This document shows, in pieces, positions 1 to 6,922 of a stretch of DNA of 7,198 nucleotides. The notes under the pieces are model-generated. The model saw only the letters and a program-made list of their open reading frames with translations. It made no database searches and had not been told where the DNA came from. The position numbers were made by a program, and so were the translations under genes. The DNA comes from an uncultured Porphyromonas sp. GTDB taxonomy: Bacteria; Bacteroidota; Bacteroidia; Bacteroidales; Porphyromonadaceae. The stretch spans positions 1-7,198 of the forward strand of contig CAMCJO010000111.1 in NCBI GenBank assembly GCA_945875135.1. The letters are read 5' to 3'. The stretch's first letter is position 1, and the number at the start of each line of letters is the position of its first letter.

Positions 1-888
1 ATCTTTGTCAACTACCTCAACGTGCAGAAGACGGGACGCATGAAGCTCCCCTTCGGTATCGCACAGATCGGTAAGGCCTTTCGCAATGAGATCGTGGCGC
101 GTCAGTTTATCTTCCGTATGCGTGAGTTTGAGCAGATGGAGATGCAGTACTTCGTACAGCCAGGCACTGAGCTAGAGTGGTTTGAGTACTGGAAGAAGTT
201 GCGCCTGCACTGGCACTACGCTCTAGGCTTCCCGCAGAGCGACTACCGCTACCACGATCACGAGAAGCTGGCGCACTATGCCAACGCTGCGACCGATATT
301 GAGTACCTCATGCCCTTTGGCTACAAGGAGGTCGAGGGGATCCATAGTCGTACGGACTTTGACCTATCACGCCACGAGGAGTTCTCGGGCAAGAAGCTCC
401 GCTACTACGATCCCGACACGAAGGAGTCTTACATTCCCTACGTCGTGGAGACCAGTATCGGTGTGGATCGTATGTTTCTCTCTGTGCTCTGTGGCTCTTA
501 CAAGGAGGAGCAGACGGAGAATGGCGAGACCCGTGTCGTGCTCTCGCTACCGCCTGCACTAGCACCGGTCAAGCTGGCTGTCCTGCCGCTCGTACGCAAG
601 GACGGGCTGGATGAAAAGGCACAGGAGGTGGTCCGTCTCCTGCATCTCGACTTCACCTGCCAATATGACGAGAAGGATAGCATCGGCAAGCGCTACCGCC
701 GTCAGGATGCTATCGGTACGCCTTACTGTATCACCGTGGATCATCAGACGCTCGACGACAACACGGTCACCCTACGTGACCGCGACACGATGCAGCAGGA
801 GCGTATAGCTATCTCTGCGCTACATGACCTCATTGCCGAGCGCACCAGTATCAACACCTTACTCAAGAAGATCGAAGATGAAATATAA
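1..888 (+). CDS. glyS: glycine--tRNA ligase, single-chain type, C-terminal part (5' truncated by window)
   Basis: This cytoplasmic class II aminoacyl-tRNA synthetase charges tRNA-Gly with glycine using ATP. The reading frame is open from base 1, so the gene begins upstream; 295 residues are visible of a protein that is usually about 500 aa in the homodimeric, eukaryote-like family. In visible numbering, the first residues (IFVNYLNVQKTGR) follow the family's usual RPETAQG segment. Motif 2 lies at about 27-51 and contains FRNE and REFEQMEM. Motif 3 lies at 150-163 (ETSIGVDRMFLSVL) with its conserved Arg157. The HGTP-type anticodon-binding domain runs from about 187 to 285, with KLAVLPLVRK at its start. 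The Met at base 22 is internal, not a start. The last 11 nt overlap the next gene, suggesting translational coupling. No frameshift or missing catalytic residue is seen in the visible part. The family call is very secure. Confidence 0.96.
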   Translation: MFVNYLNVQKTGRMKLPFGIAQIGKAFRNEIVARQFIFRMREFEQMEMQYFVQPGTELEWFEYWKKLRLHWHYALGFPQSDYRYHDHEKLAHYANAATDIEYLMPFGYKEVEGIHSRTDFDLSRHEEFSGKKLRYYDPDTKESYIPYVVETSIGVDRMFLSVLCGSYKEEQTENGETRVVLSLPPALAPVKLAVLPLVRKDGLDEKAQEVVRLLHLDFTCQYDEKDSIGKRYRRQDAIGTPYCITVDHQTLDDNTVTLRDRDTMQQERIAISALHDLIAERTSINTLLKKIEDEI

Positions 889-1423
889 TCTATCCCTGAG
901 AGCGAGCCTCCTAGCACTGCTCTCACTGCTCCTACTCACAGCTTGCGAAGATCCTATTGATGCGACCACTCAGTGGCGGATCAATAATGAGAGCTCTTTC
1001 AATGAGTATGGCTCTAAGGAGGAGTATACCAAAGCCTCTATCGAAGGCTCCTCAGCCTACGTCTATATGAAGTGGCTGGCTCATGGCGAAGGCAAGGAGT
1101 ACCCCATCGAGACCTCACGCATCAAGTGCCACTACGAGATGCGCCTGCTCGTAGGCGACAAGGTGGTCGATGGTAACTACGGGTCGGAGCGTCCAGCCGA
1201 GTTTGCGATCAATCGTGGCCCGAAAAATCAGCTCGTCGAGGGAGCCCGCATAGGTCTCCAGCAGATGGTCGTAGGCGATGAGGCAGAGATCATCATCCCG
1301 TGGTACCTAGCCTATGGCGAGAGACGCTCTGGCGAGATCAATCCCTACACGGCACTCAAGTTTCGTGTCAAGCTCGAGGAGATCATCCCCGAGAGCCAGC
1401 GCTCGGCGGTCGCTGAGAACTAG
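878..1423 (+). CDS. FKBP-fold peptidyl-prolyl isomerase-like lipoprotein
   Basis: This is a probable envelope-anchored folding factor of the FKBP family, 181 aa from the ATG at 878. I chose that start because it gives a clean lipoprotein signal: a short basic N-region, a Leu-rich core and the lipobox LLTAC with the lipidated cysteine at residue 23. The frame stays open further upstream to a Met at 824, but that version would bury the signal peptide. After a linker of about 40 residues, the FKBP domain occupies roughly 60-170. Recognisable parts are CHYEMRL (84-90), EGARIGLQQMVVGDEAEIIIP (121-141, the usual GLQxMxxGD block), LAYGERRSGEINP (144-156) and FRVKLEEI (162-169). By eye, the pocket Trp of FKBP12 is replaced by Ala123 and Phe36 by Val97, so activity may be weak. 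The start overlaps the glyS stop by 11 nt. Substrates are unknown. Confidence 0.82.
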   Translation: MKYNLSLRASLLALLSLLLLTACEDPIDATTQWRINNESSFNEYGSKEEYTKASIEGSSAYVYMKWLAHGEGKEYPIETSRIKCHYEMRLLVGDKVVDGNYGSERPAEFAINRGPKNQLVEGARIGLQQMVVGDEAEIIIPWYLAYGERRSGEINPYTALKFRVKLEEIIPESQRSAVAEN

Positions 1424-1457
1424 GCTTATCCTACTGTAAACCTTAAATCTACACACT

Positions 1458-2222
1458 ATGAAGATACTACTAACTAACGATGATGGCGTCCATGCGCAGG
1501 GGATCCGTGAGCTGGCGGAGACGCTTGCCCAGATAGCGACGGTGACGGTCGTCGCCCCCACGGAGCCCCGCTCGGGAGCCTCTTCGCAGATTACCTCCCG
1601 CACACCGTTGCGACTCACTTTTATGGAGGAGAGTGCGCAACTCCCCTATCAACTCTACAGTTGCTCGGGTACGCCCGTAGATTGTGTCAAGCTGGCACTC
1701 AACACGCTCTTTGCCTCTGAGCTACCAGACCTGGTGGTCTCAGGGATCAACCATGGGCGCAACGACGGCATCTGCGCCATCTACTCAGGTACCGTGGGAG
1801 CTGCCATAGAGGCCGCCATAGCACGTATACCAGCGGTCGCTTTCTCGCTAGCTAACCACAGCGACAAGTGCGACTTTAGCGAGGTATGCGCTTTTGCCAA
1901 GCAGTTCATCCCGCAGGTGGTCGAGCATGGGCTACCGCATACGACGATGCTCAATGTCAACTTCCCGAAGACTCCTGCCAAGGGTATCAAGTGGGCACCA
2001 CAAGGTACGGGACGCTTCGTCAATGAGTATATGCGTGCCGAGACGCCACACGGCACTCCCGTCTACTGGATGCAGGGCGATCAGGTCGATCCCGATCAGC
2101 GTACGGGGACGGATCATTACTGGCTCATCGAGGGCTACGCTACGATCTCACCGCTACAGATCGATATGACAGATCACCCCTTCCTAGAGCAGGTCGCCCA
2201 GCAGTGGCCACTACATCTCTAG
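1458..2222 (+). CDS. surE: 5'/3'-nucleotidase SurE
   Basis: SurE is a metal-dependent phosphatase that dephosphorylates nucleoside 5'- and 3'-monophosphates in the cytoplasm and is linked to stationary-phase survival in E. coli. The 254-aa protein has the normal family length. It begins with the signature MKILLTNDDGVHAQGI. The metal-site residues known from T. maritima SurE can be placed as Asp8, Asp9, Ser39 (PRSG) and Asn98 (SGIN). Further family blocks are SGTPVDCVKLAL at 70-81 and IYSGTVGAAIEAA at 108-120. The ATG is fixed by the N-terminal motif, which must start at residue 2 or 3. It lies 34 nt after the lipoprotein gene and 19 nt before lpxB. I recall surE-lpxB adjacency as common in Bacteroidota, so the pair is probably co-transcribed. 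No separate promoter is evident in the 34-nt gap. Confidence 0.95.
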   Translation: MKILLTNDDGVHAQGIRELAETLAQIATVTVVAPTEPRSGASSQITSRTPLRLTFMEESAQLPYQLYSCSGTPVDCVKLALNTLFASELPDLVVSGINHGRNDGICAIYSGTVGAAIEAAIARIPAVAFSLANHSDKCDFSEVCAFAKQFIPQVVEHGLPHTTMLNVNFPKTPAKGIKWAPQGTGRFVNEYMRAETPHGTPVYWMQGDQVDPDQRTGTDHYWLIEGYATISPLQIDMTDHPFLEQVAQQWPLHL

Positions 2223-2241
2223 AGCAATAGACAGACAAGCT

Positions 2242-3378
2242 ATGAAATACCTCCTCATAGCTGGCGAAGCCTCTGGCGACGAGCATGGTGCACGGCTCAT
2301 CGCCTCACTCAAAGCGGTCGATGCGAAGGCCACTTTTGCCTTTATTGGGGGGGACAAGATGGCGCAGCAGGCGGGTGTAGCTCCCCTTTACCACTACCGT
2401 GAGATTGCGGTGATGGGCTTCACGAGTGTGCTGCGCAGTATGAGCAAGATAAGACTAGCAGCGCGCTTACTACAAGAGGAGATGCGCTCGAATCCGCCTG
2501 ACGTAGTCATCCCGATAGACTACGGAGGCTTTAACCTGCGCTACACGCTCCCGATGGCGCATCGTCACGGCGTACCGGTGGTTTACTACATACCGCCTAA
2601 GGTGTGGGCCTCTCGTCGTCGACGCATCAAGCGTCTCCGGAGCTACACGGATCTCTGCCTGACAATCCTCCCCTTTGAGGCGGACTACCTCTCGCAGCGT
2701 GGCGTCCATGCCCGCTACGTGGGCAATCCAAGCATACAGAGCGTAGGCGAGCTGCTGGATAGCAATGCTAAGCTGTGCGATACGGCACGACCTTACATAG
2801 CACTCCTCCCAGGGAGTCGCGAAGCTGAGATAGCCCGTAACCTACCGATCATGTGCCGAGCGATAGACCTCCTACCGGCTCCATGGCGAGCCGTCATCGC
2901 AGGAGCACCGAGCATCGATCCAGCGCACTACACACCTTATATTAATGAACGCATAGAGTTAGTCGCCGACGAGACGCTCCCGCTCTTGGCTGGCGCCTCG
3001 GCAGCGTTGGTCACCTCCGGGACAGCCACGCTTGAGACAGCACTCATAGGTACCCCGCAGGTGGTCGCCTACCGTCTCCCCGCAGGGCGCTTGGCTCGTT
3101 GGGCATTCGACCATCTCCTGCCGATCCGATACTTTTCATTGGTCAACTTAATTGCAGAGTCTCCCGTTGTCGAGGAACTGCTGGGCGATGCTGTGACAGC
3201 GCAGCGACTAGTTCAAGCACTGACGCCACTACTCGATCGTGAGAGCACAGCCTATCAGACGCAGCAAGCGCAATATCGTATGGTGCGCCAGCGACTAGAG
3301 CCATCACGAGTAGCCTCGCAGGTAGCGGCCGAGAGGATCTACCACGCGCTCTCTACGCAGTGGGAGTCGGAGGAGTAG
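2242..3378 (+). CDS. lpxB: lipid-A-disaccharide synthase
   Basis: LpxB is a peripheral inner-membrane GT19-family glycosyltransferase that joins UDP-2,3-diacylglucosamine to lipid X. It produces tetraacyl-disaccharide 1-phosphate and UDP in lipid A biosynthesis. The protein has 378 aa, the usual length. It shows the N-terminal nucleotide-fold motif AGEASGDEHGARLI (7-20) and IGGDKM (35-40). Next come IDYGGFNLR (92-100), whose Asp93 aligns with the catalytic Asp98 of the E. coli enzyme, and YYIPPKVWASR (115-125). Further on are VGNPSIQS (160-167), LLPGSREAEI (188-197) and the donor-site segment VTSGTATLETALIGTPQVVAYR around 257-278. The stretch around 125-133 is very basic (WASRRRRIKRLR), consistent with membrane surface binding. 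The start is fixed because AGEASGD must sit a few residues from the N-terminus. Its stop codon lies 16 nt from the convergent porT stop. Confidence 0.95.
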   Translation: MKYLLIAGEASGDEHGARLIASLKAVDAKATFAFIGGDKMAQQAGVAPLYHYREIAVMGFTSVLRSMSKIRLAARLLQEEMRSNPPDVVIPIDYGGFNLRYTLPMAHRHGVPVVYYIPPKVWASRRRRIKRLRSYTDLCLTILPFEADYLSQRGVHARYVGNPSIQSVGELLDSNAKLCDTARPYIALLPGSREAEIARNLPIMCRAIDLLPAPWRAVIAGAPSIDPAHYTPYINERIELVADETLPLLAGASAALVTSGTATLETALIGTPQVVAYRLPAGRLARWAFDHLLPIRYFSLVNLIAESPVVEELLGDAVTAQRLVQALTPLLDRESTAYQTQQAQYRMVRQRLEPSRVASQVAAERIYHALSTQWESEE

Positions 3379-3400
3379 TTGTGTGCCGTCGCGCCTACTC
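3373..3400. terminator. hairpin formed by the convergent ends of lpxB and porT
   Basis: GAGTAG (3373-3378, the last codons of lpxB) is the reverse complement of CTACTC (3395-3400, the last codons of porT on the other strand). In the plus-strand RNA an inner stem, GTGTG with CGCGC around a CCGT loop, extends this to 11 pairs with two G-U pairs and a 2-nt bulge. The minus-strand RNA lacks the inner pairs. No U-tract follows, so a terminator role is inferred from position and structure only. Confidence 0.35.
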
Positions 3401-4159
3401 GAAGCAGAAGGTGAGCATGATCATCCGTCCCGTGCCACGGCGCAGCGCATTGGTGTAGCGCATGCTAGCCCCCTCATCCAGGTCAGGTCGGTTGTGACGG
3501 ATCAGGTCCGTAAAGCCAAAGTCAAAGCGTAGCTCCGGCGAGAGCTTGAAGTAGCGCAAGTAAATGTCGCACCCGACGCCAAAGGTCCAACCGGCTGAGA
3601 GCGGTGCGAACTGCAAGGGAGCACCCTTTTTCTGACCCATGTGTAGCAAGCCGTAGACGCCCCCCACGAGATAAGGGCGGGTGTCGTTGAAGCGTACAGA
3701 GCTGTACTTAACCAGTAGTGGTAACTCTATCTGACTGGTGCGCATCGGCATCGATTCAAAAGCCTCGTCGCCCGTTGCCTCCCAAGACCTAAAGAGCAAT
3801 CGCTGCTCCCCAAAGTGTAGTGTCGGGAGCAGTCGTATACTCCAGTCCATGTGCGGATTGTAGTTGGCTATGACCCCTACGCTAAAGCCTGGGCTATAGC
3901 TCGGCACTGCTGCATAGAGCGTCTGCGCCTCCCCCTCCGTCGGACCAAGGTTGTCGATGATCAGATCCTCCACATGCACTCCCACGTGAAATCCCCAATT
4001 GAATCGTCTATGATCCGCATAGGGTCGCGTCATCGGCCGCGCCGTCTGTGCAGAGAGCGTAGCTGCCATCGGCACCAATAGCAGCAGGAGCAACAGCCCC
4101 ACCAGCCCATGGCGACGACCTAGTGAATAGGTATGATATGTACTTACGTCTTGCTTCAC
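3395..4159 (-). CDS. porT: PorT-like outer membrane beta-barrel, type IX secretion component
   Basis: This is a predicted outer-membrane barrel of the PorT family. PorT is required in Porphyromonas and Flavobacterium for the type IX secretion system, which exports gingipain-like and gliding proteins. I recognise the family from an N-terminal RFNWGFHVGVHVED (52-65), the QIELPLLVKYSS...RPYLVGG block (143-167), YLRYFKLSPELRFDFGFTDL (200-219) and a C-terminal strand ending in aromatic FCFE. The start is uncertain. The frame is open to a GTG at 4231, but a good -7 element for this gene lies at 4199-4206, inside that longer version. I therefore prefer the GTG at 4157-4159 (254 aa). It gives a signal peptide with Arg15-Arg16, a Leu7 core and a likely cut near LSAQ (35-38). 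A TTG at 4186 is the alternative; no ATG lies upstream of the signal peptide. It is convergent with lpxB and divergent from upp. The family call is solid, while naming it PorT itself rather than a paralogue is slightly less so. Confidence 0.84.
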   Translation of the reverse strand: MKQDVSTYHTYSLGRRHGLVGLLLLLLLVPMAATLSAQTARPMTRPYADHRRFNWGFHVGVHVEDLIIDNLGPTEGEAQTLYAAVPSYSPGFSVGVIANYNPHMDWSIRLLPTLHFGEQRLLFRSWEATGDEAFESMPMRTSQIELPLLVKYSSVRFNDTRPYLVGGVYGLLHMGQKKGAPLQFAPLSAGWTFGVGCDIYLRYFKLSPELRFDFGFTDLIRHNRPDLDEGASMRYTNALRRGTGRMIMLTFCFE

Positions 4160-4198
4160 AAAAGAGTAATTGACTACGTGATTCAAACGTCTATCCGG

Positions 4199-4206
4199 CA
4201 AAGATA
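4199..4206 (-). promoter_or_regulatory. putative porT promoter, Bacteroidota -7 element
   Basis: The minus strand reads TATCTTTG, an exact match to the TAnnTTTG -7 consensus of Bacteroidota. Transcription would start near 4192, leaving a leader of about 30 nt before the preferred GTG. No convincing -33 TTTG is found at the usual spacing; the nearest one upstream lies about 26 nt away, which is too far. Confidence 0.5.
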
Positions 4207-4209
4207 TTG

Positions 4210-4217
4210 TATATTTG
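4210..4217 (+). promoter_or_regulatory. putative upp promoter, Bacteroidota -7 element
   Basis: TATATTTG on the plus strand matches TAnnTTTG and lies 32 nt before the upp ATG, so a transcript starting near 4224 would have a short leader. A clear -33 element is not seen at normal spacing. The TTGAC at 4170-4174 is too distant. It would drive upp and probably the downstream U32 gene. Confidence 0.5.
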
Positions 4218-4249
4218 CCTAATTTAAGCACCCAAACATAGTAAAGCTC

Positions 4250-4909
4250 ATGCAGGTATACAATCTATCCGAGAGACCTTCACTCCTGACCCACTTCATC
4301 TCTGAGATACGAGACCGAGAGATACAGAGAGACCCCCTACGCTTTAGAGCAAACATCGAGCGCATCGGCCACATCATGGCTTACGAGCTGAGCAAGCAGC
4401 TCCACTATCAGACACGTCCCGTGGAGACGCCACTCGGCACCGCCCCCACAGCCGTACTAGACGAGCAGCTCGTCGTGGCAACGATACTCCGTGCTGGACT
4501 ACCCCTTCATCACGGCTTCCTAGACGTCTTCGATCATGCCGAAAATGCTTTCATCTCCGCCTATCGCAAAGTCAAGGATGACGAAGACTTTGACATCTAT
4601 GTCGAGTATGTTGCTGCGCCAGACTTGACCGATAAAGAGCTACTCCTCGTTGACCCGATGCTCGCCACGGGAGGCTCTATGCATCTCTCCTGGCAGGCGC
4701 TCCTCAAGAGCTGTGGCACACCGCGCCACACCCACATGGTCGCCATCGTAGCTAGCCAGCAAGCTATTGACTTCCTCCAGTCTCAGTTTGACGACAAGGC
4801 ACCCGTCACACTATGGGTGGCTGTCATCGACCCAGCACTTAACGAGCACGCTTACATCGTCCCAGGACTAGGCGATGCGGGCGATCTAGCCTTCGGCAGT
4901 AAGCTCTAA
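4250..4909 (+). CDS. upp: uracil phosphoribosyltransferase
   Basis: This cytoplasmic pyrimidine salvage enzyme converts uracil and PRPP to UMP and pyrophosphate. The protein is 219 aa, close to the usual length of just over 200. Family motifs are in order: ILRAGLP at 79-85, the PRPP-binding loop VDPMLATGGS at 134-143, and the uracil-binding C-terminus IDPALNEHAYIVPGLGDAGD at 193-212. The ATG at 4250 gives the expected N-terminus (short, ahead of ISEIRDRE and the R-ANIERIG segment), and it lies 32 nt after a TAnnTTTG element. It is followed after 12 nt by the U32-family gene in the same frame, so the two are probably co-transcribed. The partner gene has no obvious pyrimidine salvage role, although both act around RNA pyrimidine metabolism. 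No odd residues were noticed. Confidence 0.96.
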   Translation: MQVYNLSERPSLLTHFISEIRDREIQRDPLRFRANIERIGHIMAYELSKQLHYQTRPVETPLGTAPTAVLDEQLVVATILRAGLPLHHGFLDVFDHAENAFISAYRKVKDDEDFDIYVEYVAAPDLTDKELLLVDPMLATGGSMHLSWQALLKSCGTPRHTHMVAIVASQQAIDFLQSQFDDKAPVTLWVAVIDPALNEHAYIVPGLGDAGDLAFGSKL

Positions 4910-4921
4910 AGAGTAGCTCCG

Positions 4922-6859
4922 TTGACTACACTACGCGACATAGAGCTCTTGGCTCCAGCCTCCTCGCTTGAGGGCGGTCTGGTGGTGCTCTCGGCGGGTG
5001 CCGATGCAGTCTATGTGGGTGCTCCTCAGTATGGTGCTAGGAGTGCTGTTGGGGTCTCGCTCCAGGATATACGGCAGCTCTGCGATGCAGCTCACAGCTA
5101 TGCCGCACGGGTCTATGTAGCACTCAATACGATCCTCACCGATAGTCAGTTAACGCACGCCGTCGAGATGGCGCATCAGCTCTACGAGGCGGGCGCAGAC
5201 GCACTTATCATACAGGATCTCGGACTACTCACCCAGGAGCTGCCACCTATCCCGCTACACGCTAGCACGCAGTGTCACAATCACTCGCTAGAGCAGCTAC
5301 AGATGCTCTCCGATCTAGGCTTCGAGCAGGCTGTCTTGCCGCGCGAGTGGAGCTGTCAGGACATTGCGGCAGTGCGCGACAAGACCCCGCTACGACTGGA
5401 GGCGTTCGTCCATGGGGCGCTCTGCGTCTCTTACAGTGGTCGCTGCTTTATCTCCGAGGCACTCTCACAGCGCAGTGCCAATCGAGGGCAATGCGCTCAG
5501 TACTGCCGCATGACTTATGATCTCGTTGATGCTCAGGGACAAAAGCTACGCCAGGGCGAGCACCTCCTCTCTCTAAAAGATCTCAACCGCACCGAAATCA
5601 TCGAGGAGATGATCGATGCGGGCGTCAGCTCTTTCAAGGTGGAGGGCCGACTCAAGGCGATTCCTTACGTGCGCAACGTCATCGCCCACTATCGTAGGGT
5701 GCTAGACGAGATCTTGACTCGTCGTAGTGGTGAGTTGCGACGTCCCTCCTGGGGAGCGGCGGAGTACACCTTCACGCCACAGCCTGAGGCGACTTTTGCC
5801 CGCCCCTTTACCAGCTACAATACGCCCCTCGGTTCGCCTATCCCTACCGACAGCATCACACCCTTTAGCAGCAAAAGCCTCGGCCAACCGATCGGCACGG
5901 TAATCCAGAGTCGAGGCAAAGAGCTAGAGATAGCACTCCTGAGCGACGACATCACGCTCGCTAATGGCGATGGGGTGGTCGCTTACGCTATCGATAAGAA
6001 GCTCATCGGAGCACAGATCAACCAAGTGACGCCCGCTAGGCGAGCAGGACACTATCGTCTGCGTCTCTCCCAAGCGCTCGAACTACCGCAGGGGTCGACG
6101 CTCTGGCGCAACCTCAACCATCTCCTAGAGGCTCAGCTCCTACGCCCCGACGCCTCTACCCGCACCATACCTGTGTCGCTACATCTGGAGGCAACGCCCG
6201 ACCGACTCACACTACAGATACAACTCACGGAGGCAGCCGAACTGTCGGTCACACGTAGCCAGTCGGTCACACTAGAGCCTGCGCAGCGAGACAATACGGC
6301 TCACGTAGAGCGCACCCTTCGCAAGCTCGGCGACACACCATACAGAGCTCAAGAGGTGACCATAAAGTTAGACGGACTCTTCGTCCCGCCATCGCTTGTT
6401 GCGGAGCTGCGACGAGAGCTCGCGGAGGAGCTACAGCGTCAAAGCCTTGCTCTAGCACTACAACGCAGAGATGCCATCGGTAAGCCACTACTGCAGCAGC
6501 GCATCGACCGACTCCACACGCCAGACCCTACGGCACGTCAGCGGTATGGTCTGCCCGACACGCTAGACTTCACCTACAATGTGGCCAATGAGTCGGCACG
6601 TCAGCTCTACCGCCAGCTAGGCGTCTCCGGGAGCATCGCTCCCGCCCTGGAGGTCGAGCGCCCCGAGGGATCAATCCCCGTGATGTTTACCCGTCACTGC
6701 CTACTGCATCAGCTCGGCTACTGCACACGGACAGGGCGCAAGCCACCCTTTGCGCTACCGCTCTATCTAGTGCGTGGGCGAGATCGTCTGCGTGTCGCAA
6801 ACGACTGTCGCCACTGCATGATGACCCTGTGGCTAGATCCCGCTCAAACTAATTTCTAA
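4922..6859 (+). CDS. U32-family protein, RlhA-like (probable RNA hydroxylation enzyme; often annotated as peptidase)
   Basis: The 645-aa length and layout match E. coli RlhA (YdcP), the U32 protein needed for 5-hydroxycytidine in 23S rRNA. Shorter U32 members act on tRNA (TrhP) or were described as collagenases (PrtC). The N-terminal barrel begins IELLAPASSLEGG and has STQCHNHS (115-122). The U32 signature spans 160-178 (EAFVHGALCVSYSGRCFIS). It supplies Cys168 and Cys175, and Cys191 and Cys195 follow, a spacing typical of an iron-sulfur site in this family. SLKDL (217-221) and FKVEGRLK (238-245) come next. A middle region (about 300-560) resembles the extra domain of long members. A second cysteine set lies at the end (593, 601, 629, 632). 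The TTG start is forced: the preceding in-frame stop is the upp stop 15 nt upstream, and no ATG or GTG lies between it and the first conserved residues. The exact RNA target is inferred. Confidence 0.85.
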   Translation: MTTLRDIELLAPASSLEGGLVVLSAGADAVYVGAPQYGARSAVGVSLQDIRQLCDAAHSYAARVYVALNTILTDSQLTHAVEMAHQLYEAGADALIIQDLGLLTQELPPIPLHASTQCHNHSLEQLQMLSDLGFEQAVLPREWSCQDIAAVRDKTPLRLEAFVHGALCVSYSGRCFISEALSQRSANRGQCAQYCRMTYDLVDAQGQKLRQGEHLLSLKDLNRTEIIEEMIDAGVSSFKVEGRLKAIPYVRNVIAHYRRVLDEILTRRSGELRRPSWGAAEYTFTPQPEATFARPFTSYNTPLGSPIPTDSITPFSSKSLGQPIGTVIQSRGKELEIALLSDDITLANGDGVVAYAIDKKLIGAQINQVTPARRAGHYRLRLSQALELPQGSTLWRNLNHLLEAQLLRPDASTRTIPVSLHLEATPDRLTLQIQLTEAAELSVTRSQSVTLEPAQRDNTAHVERTLRKLGDTPYRAQEVTIKLDGLFVPPSLVAELRRELAEELQRQSLALALQRRDAIGKPLLQQRIDRLHTPDPTARQRYGLPDTLDFTYNVANESARQLYRQLGVSGSIAPALEVERPEGSIPVMFTRHCLLHQLGYCTRTGRKPPFALPLYLVRGRDRLRVANDCRHCMMTLWLDPAQTNF

Positions 6860-6869
6860 CTTCTAATTT

Positions 6870-6906
6870 ATATCCACGTGGGAAATCTCACTCCCCATGT
6901 GGATAT
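6870..6906 (+). terminator. hairpin after the U32 gene, possible terminator
   Basis: ATATCCACGTGGG (6870-6882) pairs with CCCATGTGGATAT (6894-6906) over 13 positions with a single G-U pair and an 11-nt loop. It starts 10 nt after the U32 stop, where the upp-U32 transcript should end. Only a weak T-rich stretch (6907-6915) follows, so termination is inferred from position. The same bases take part in a second, competing hairpin. Confidence 0.5.
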
Positions 6907-6922
6907 TGCTTATTTCCCACGT
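6876..6922. repeat. inverted repeat overlapping the first hairpin
   Basis: ACGTGGGAAAT (6876-6886) is perfectly complementary to ATTTCCCACGT (6912-6922), giving 11 pairs around a 25-nt loop. It shares its left arm with the 6870-6906 hairpin, so the two structures cannot form together. Three related copies of a CCACGTGGGAAA-like word in alternating orientation suggest a dispersed repeat element rather than a simple terminator. Confidence 0.6.

Noticed and set aside
824..877. Upstream start for the FKBP lipoprotein (199 aa)
   Set aside because: It adds 18 residues in front of a complete lipoprotein signal and lies fully within glyS coding sequence. The ATG at 878 is far better.
1307..1618. Minus-strand frame of 103 codons across the lipoprotein-surE junction
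   Set aside because: It overlaps two well-supported genes, has low-complexity content and matches no family; it is an antisense shadow.
4170..4174. TTGAC as a sigma70-like -35 box for upp
   Set aside because: It lies about 37 nt upstream of the -7 element, too far to act with it, and Bacteroidota use a different promoter consensus.
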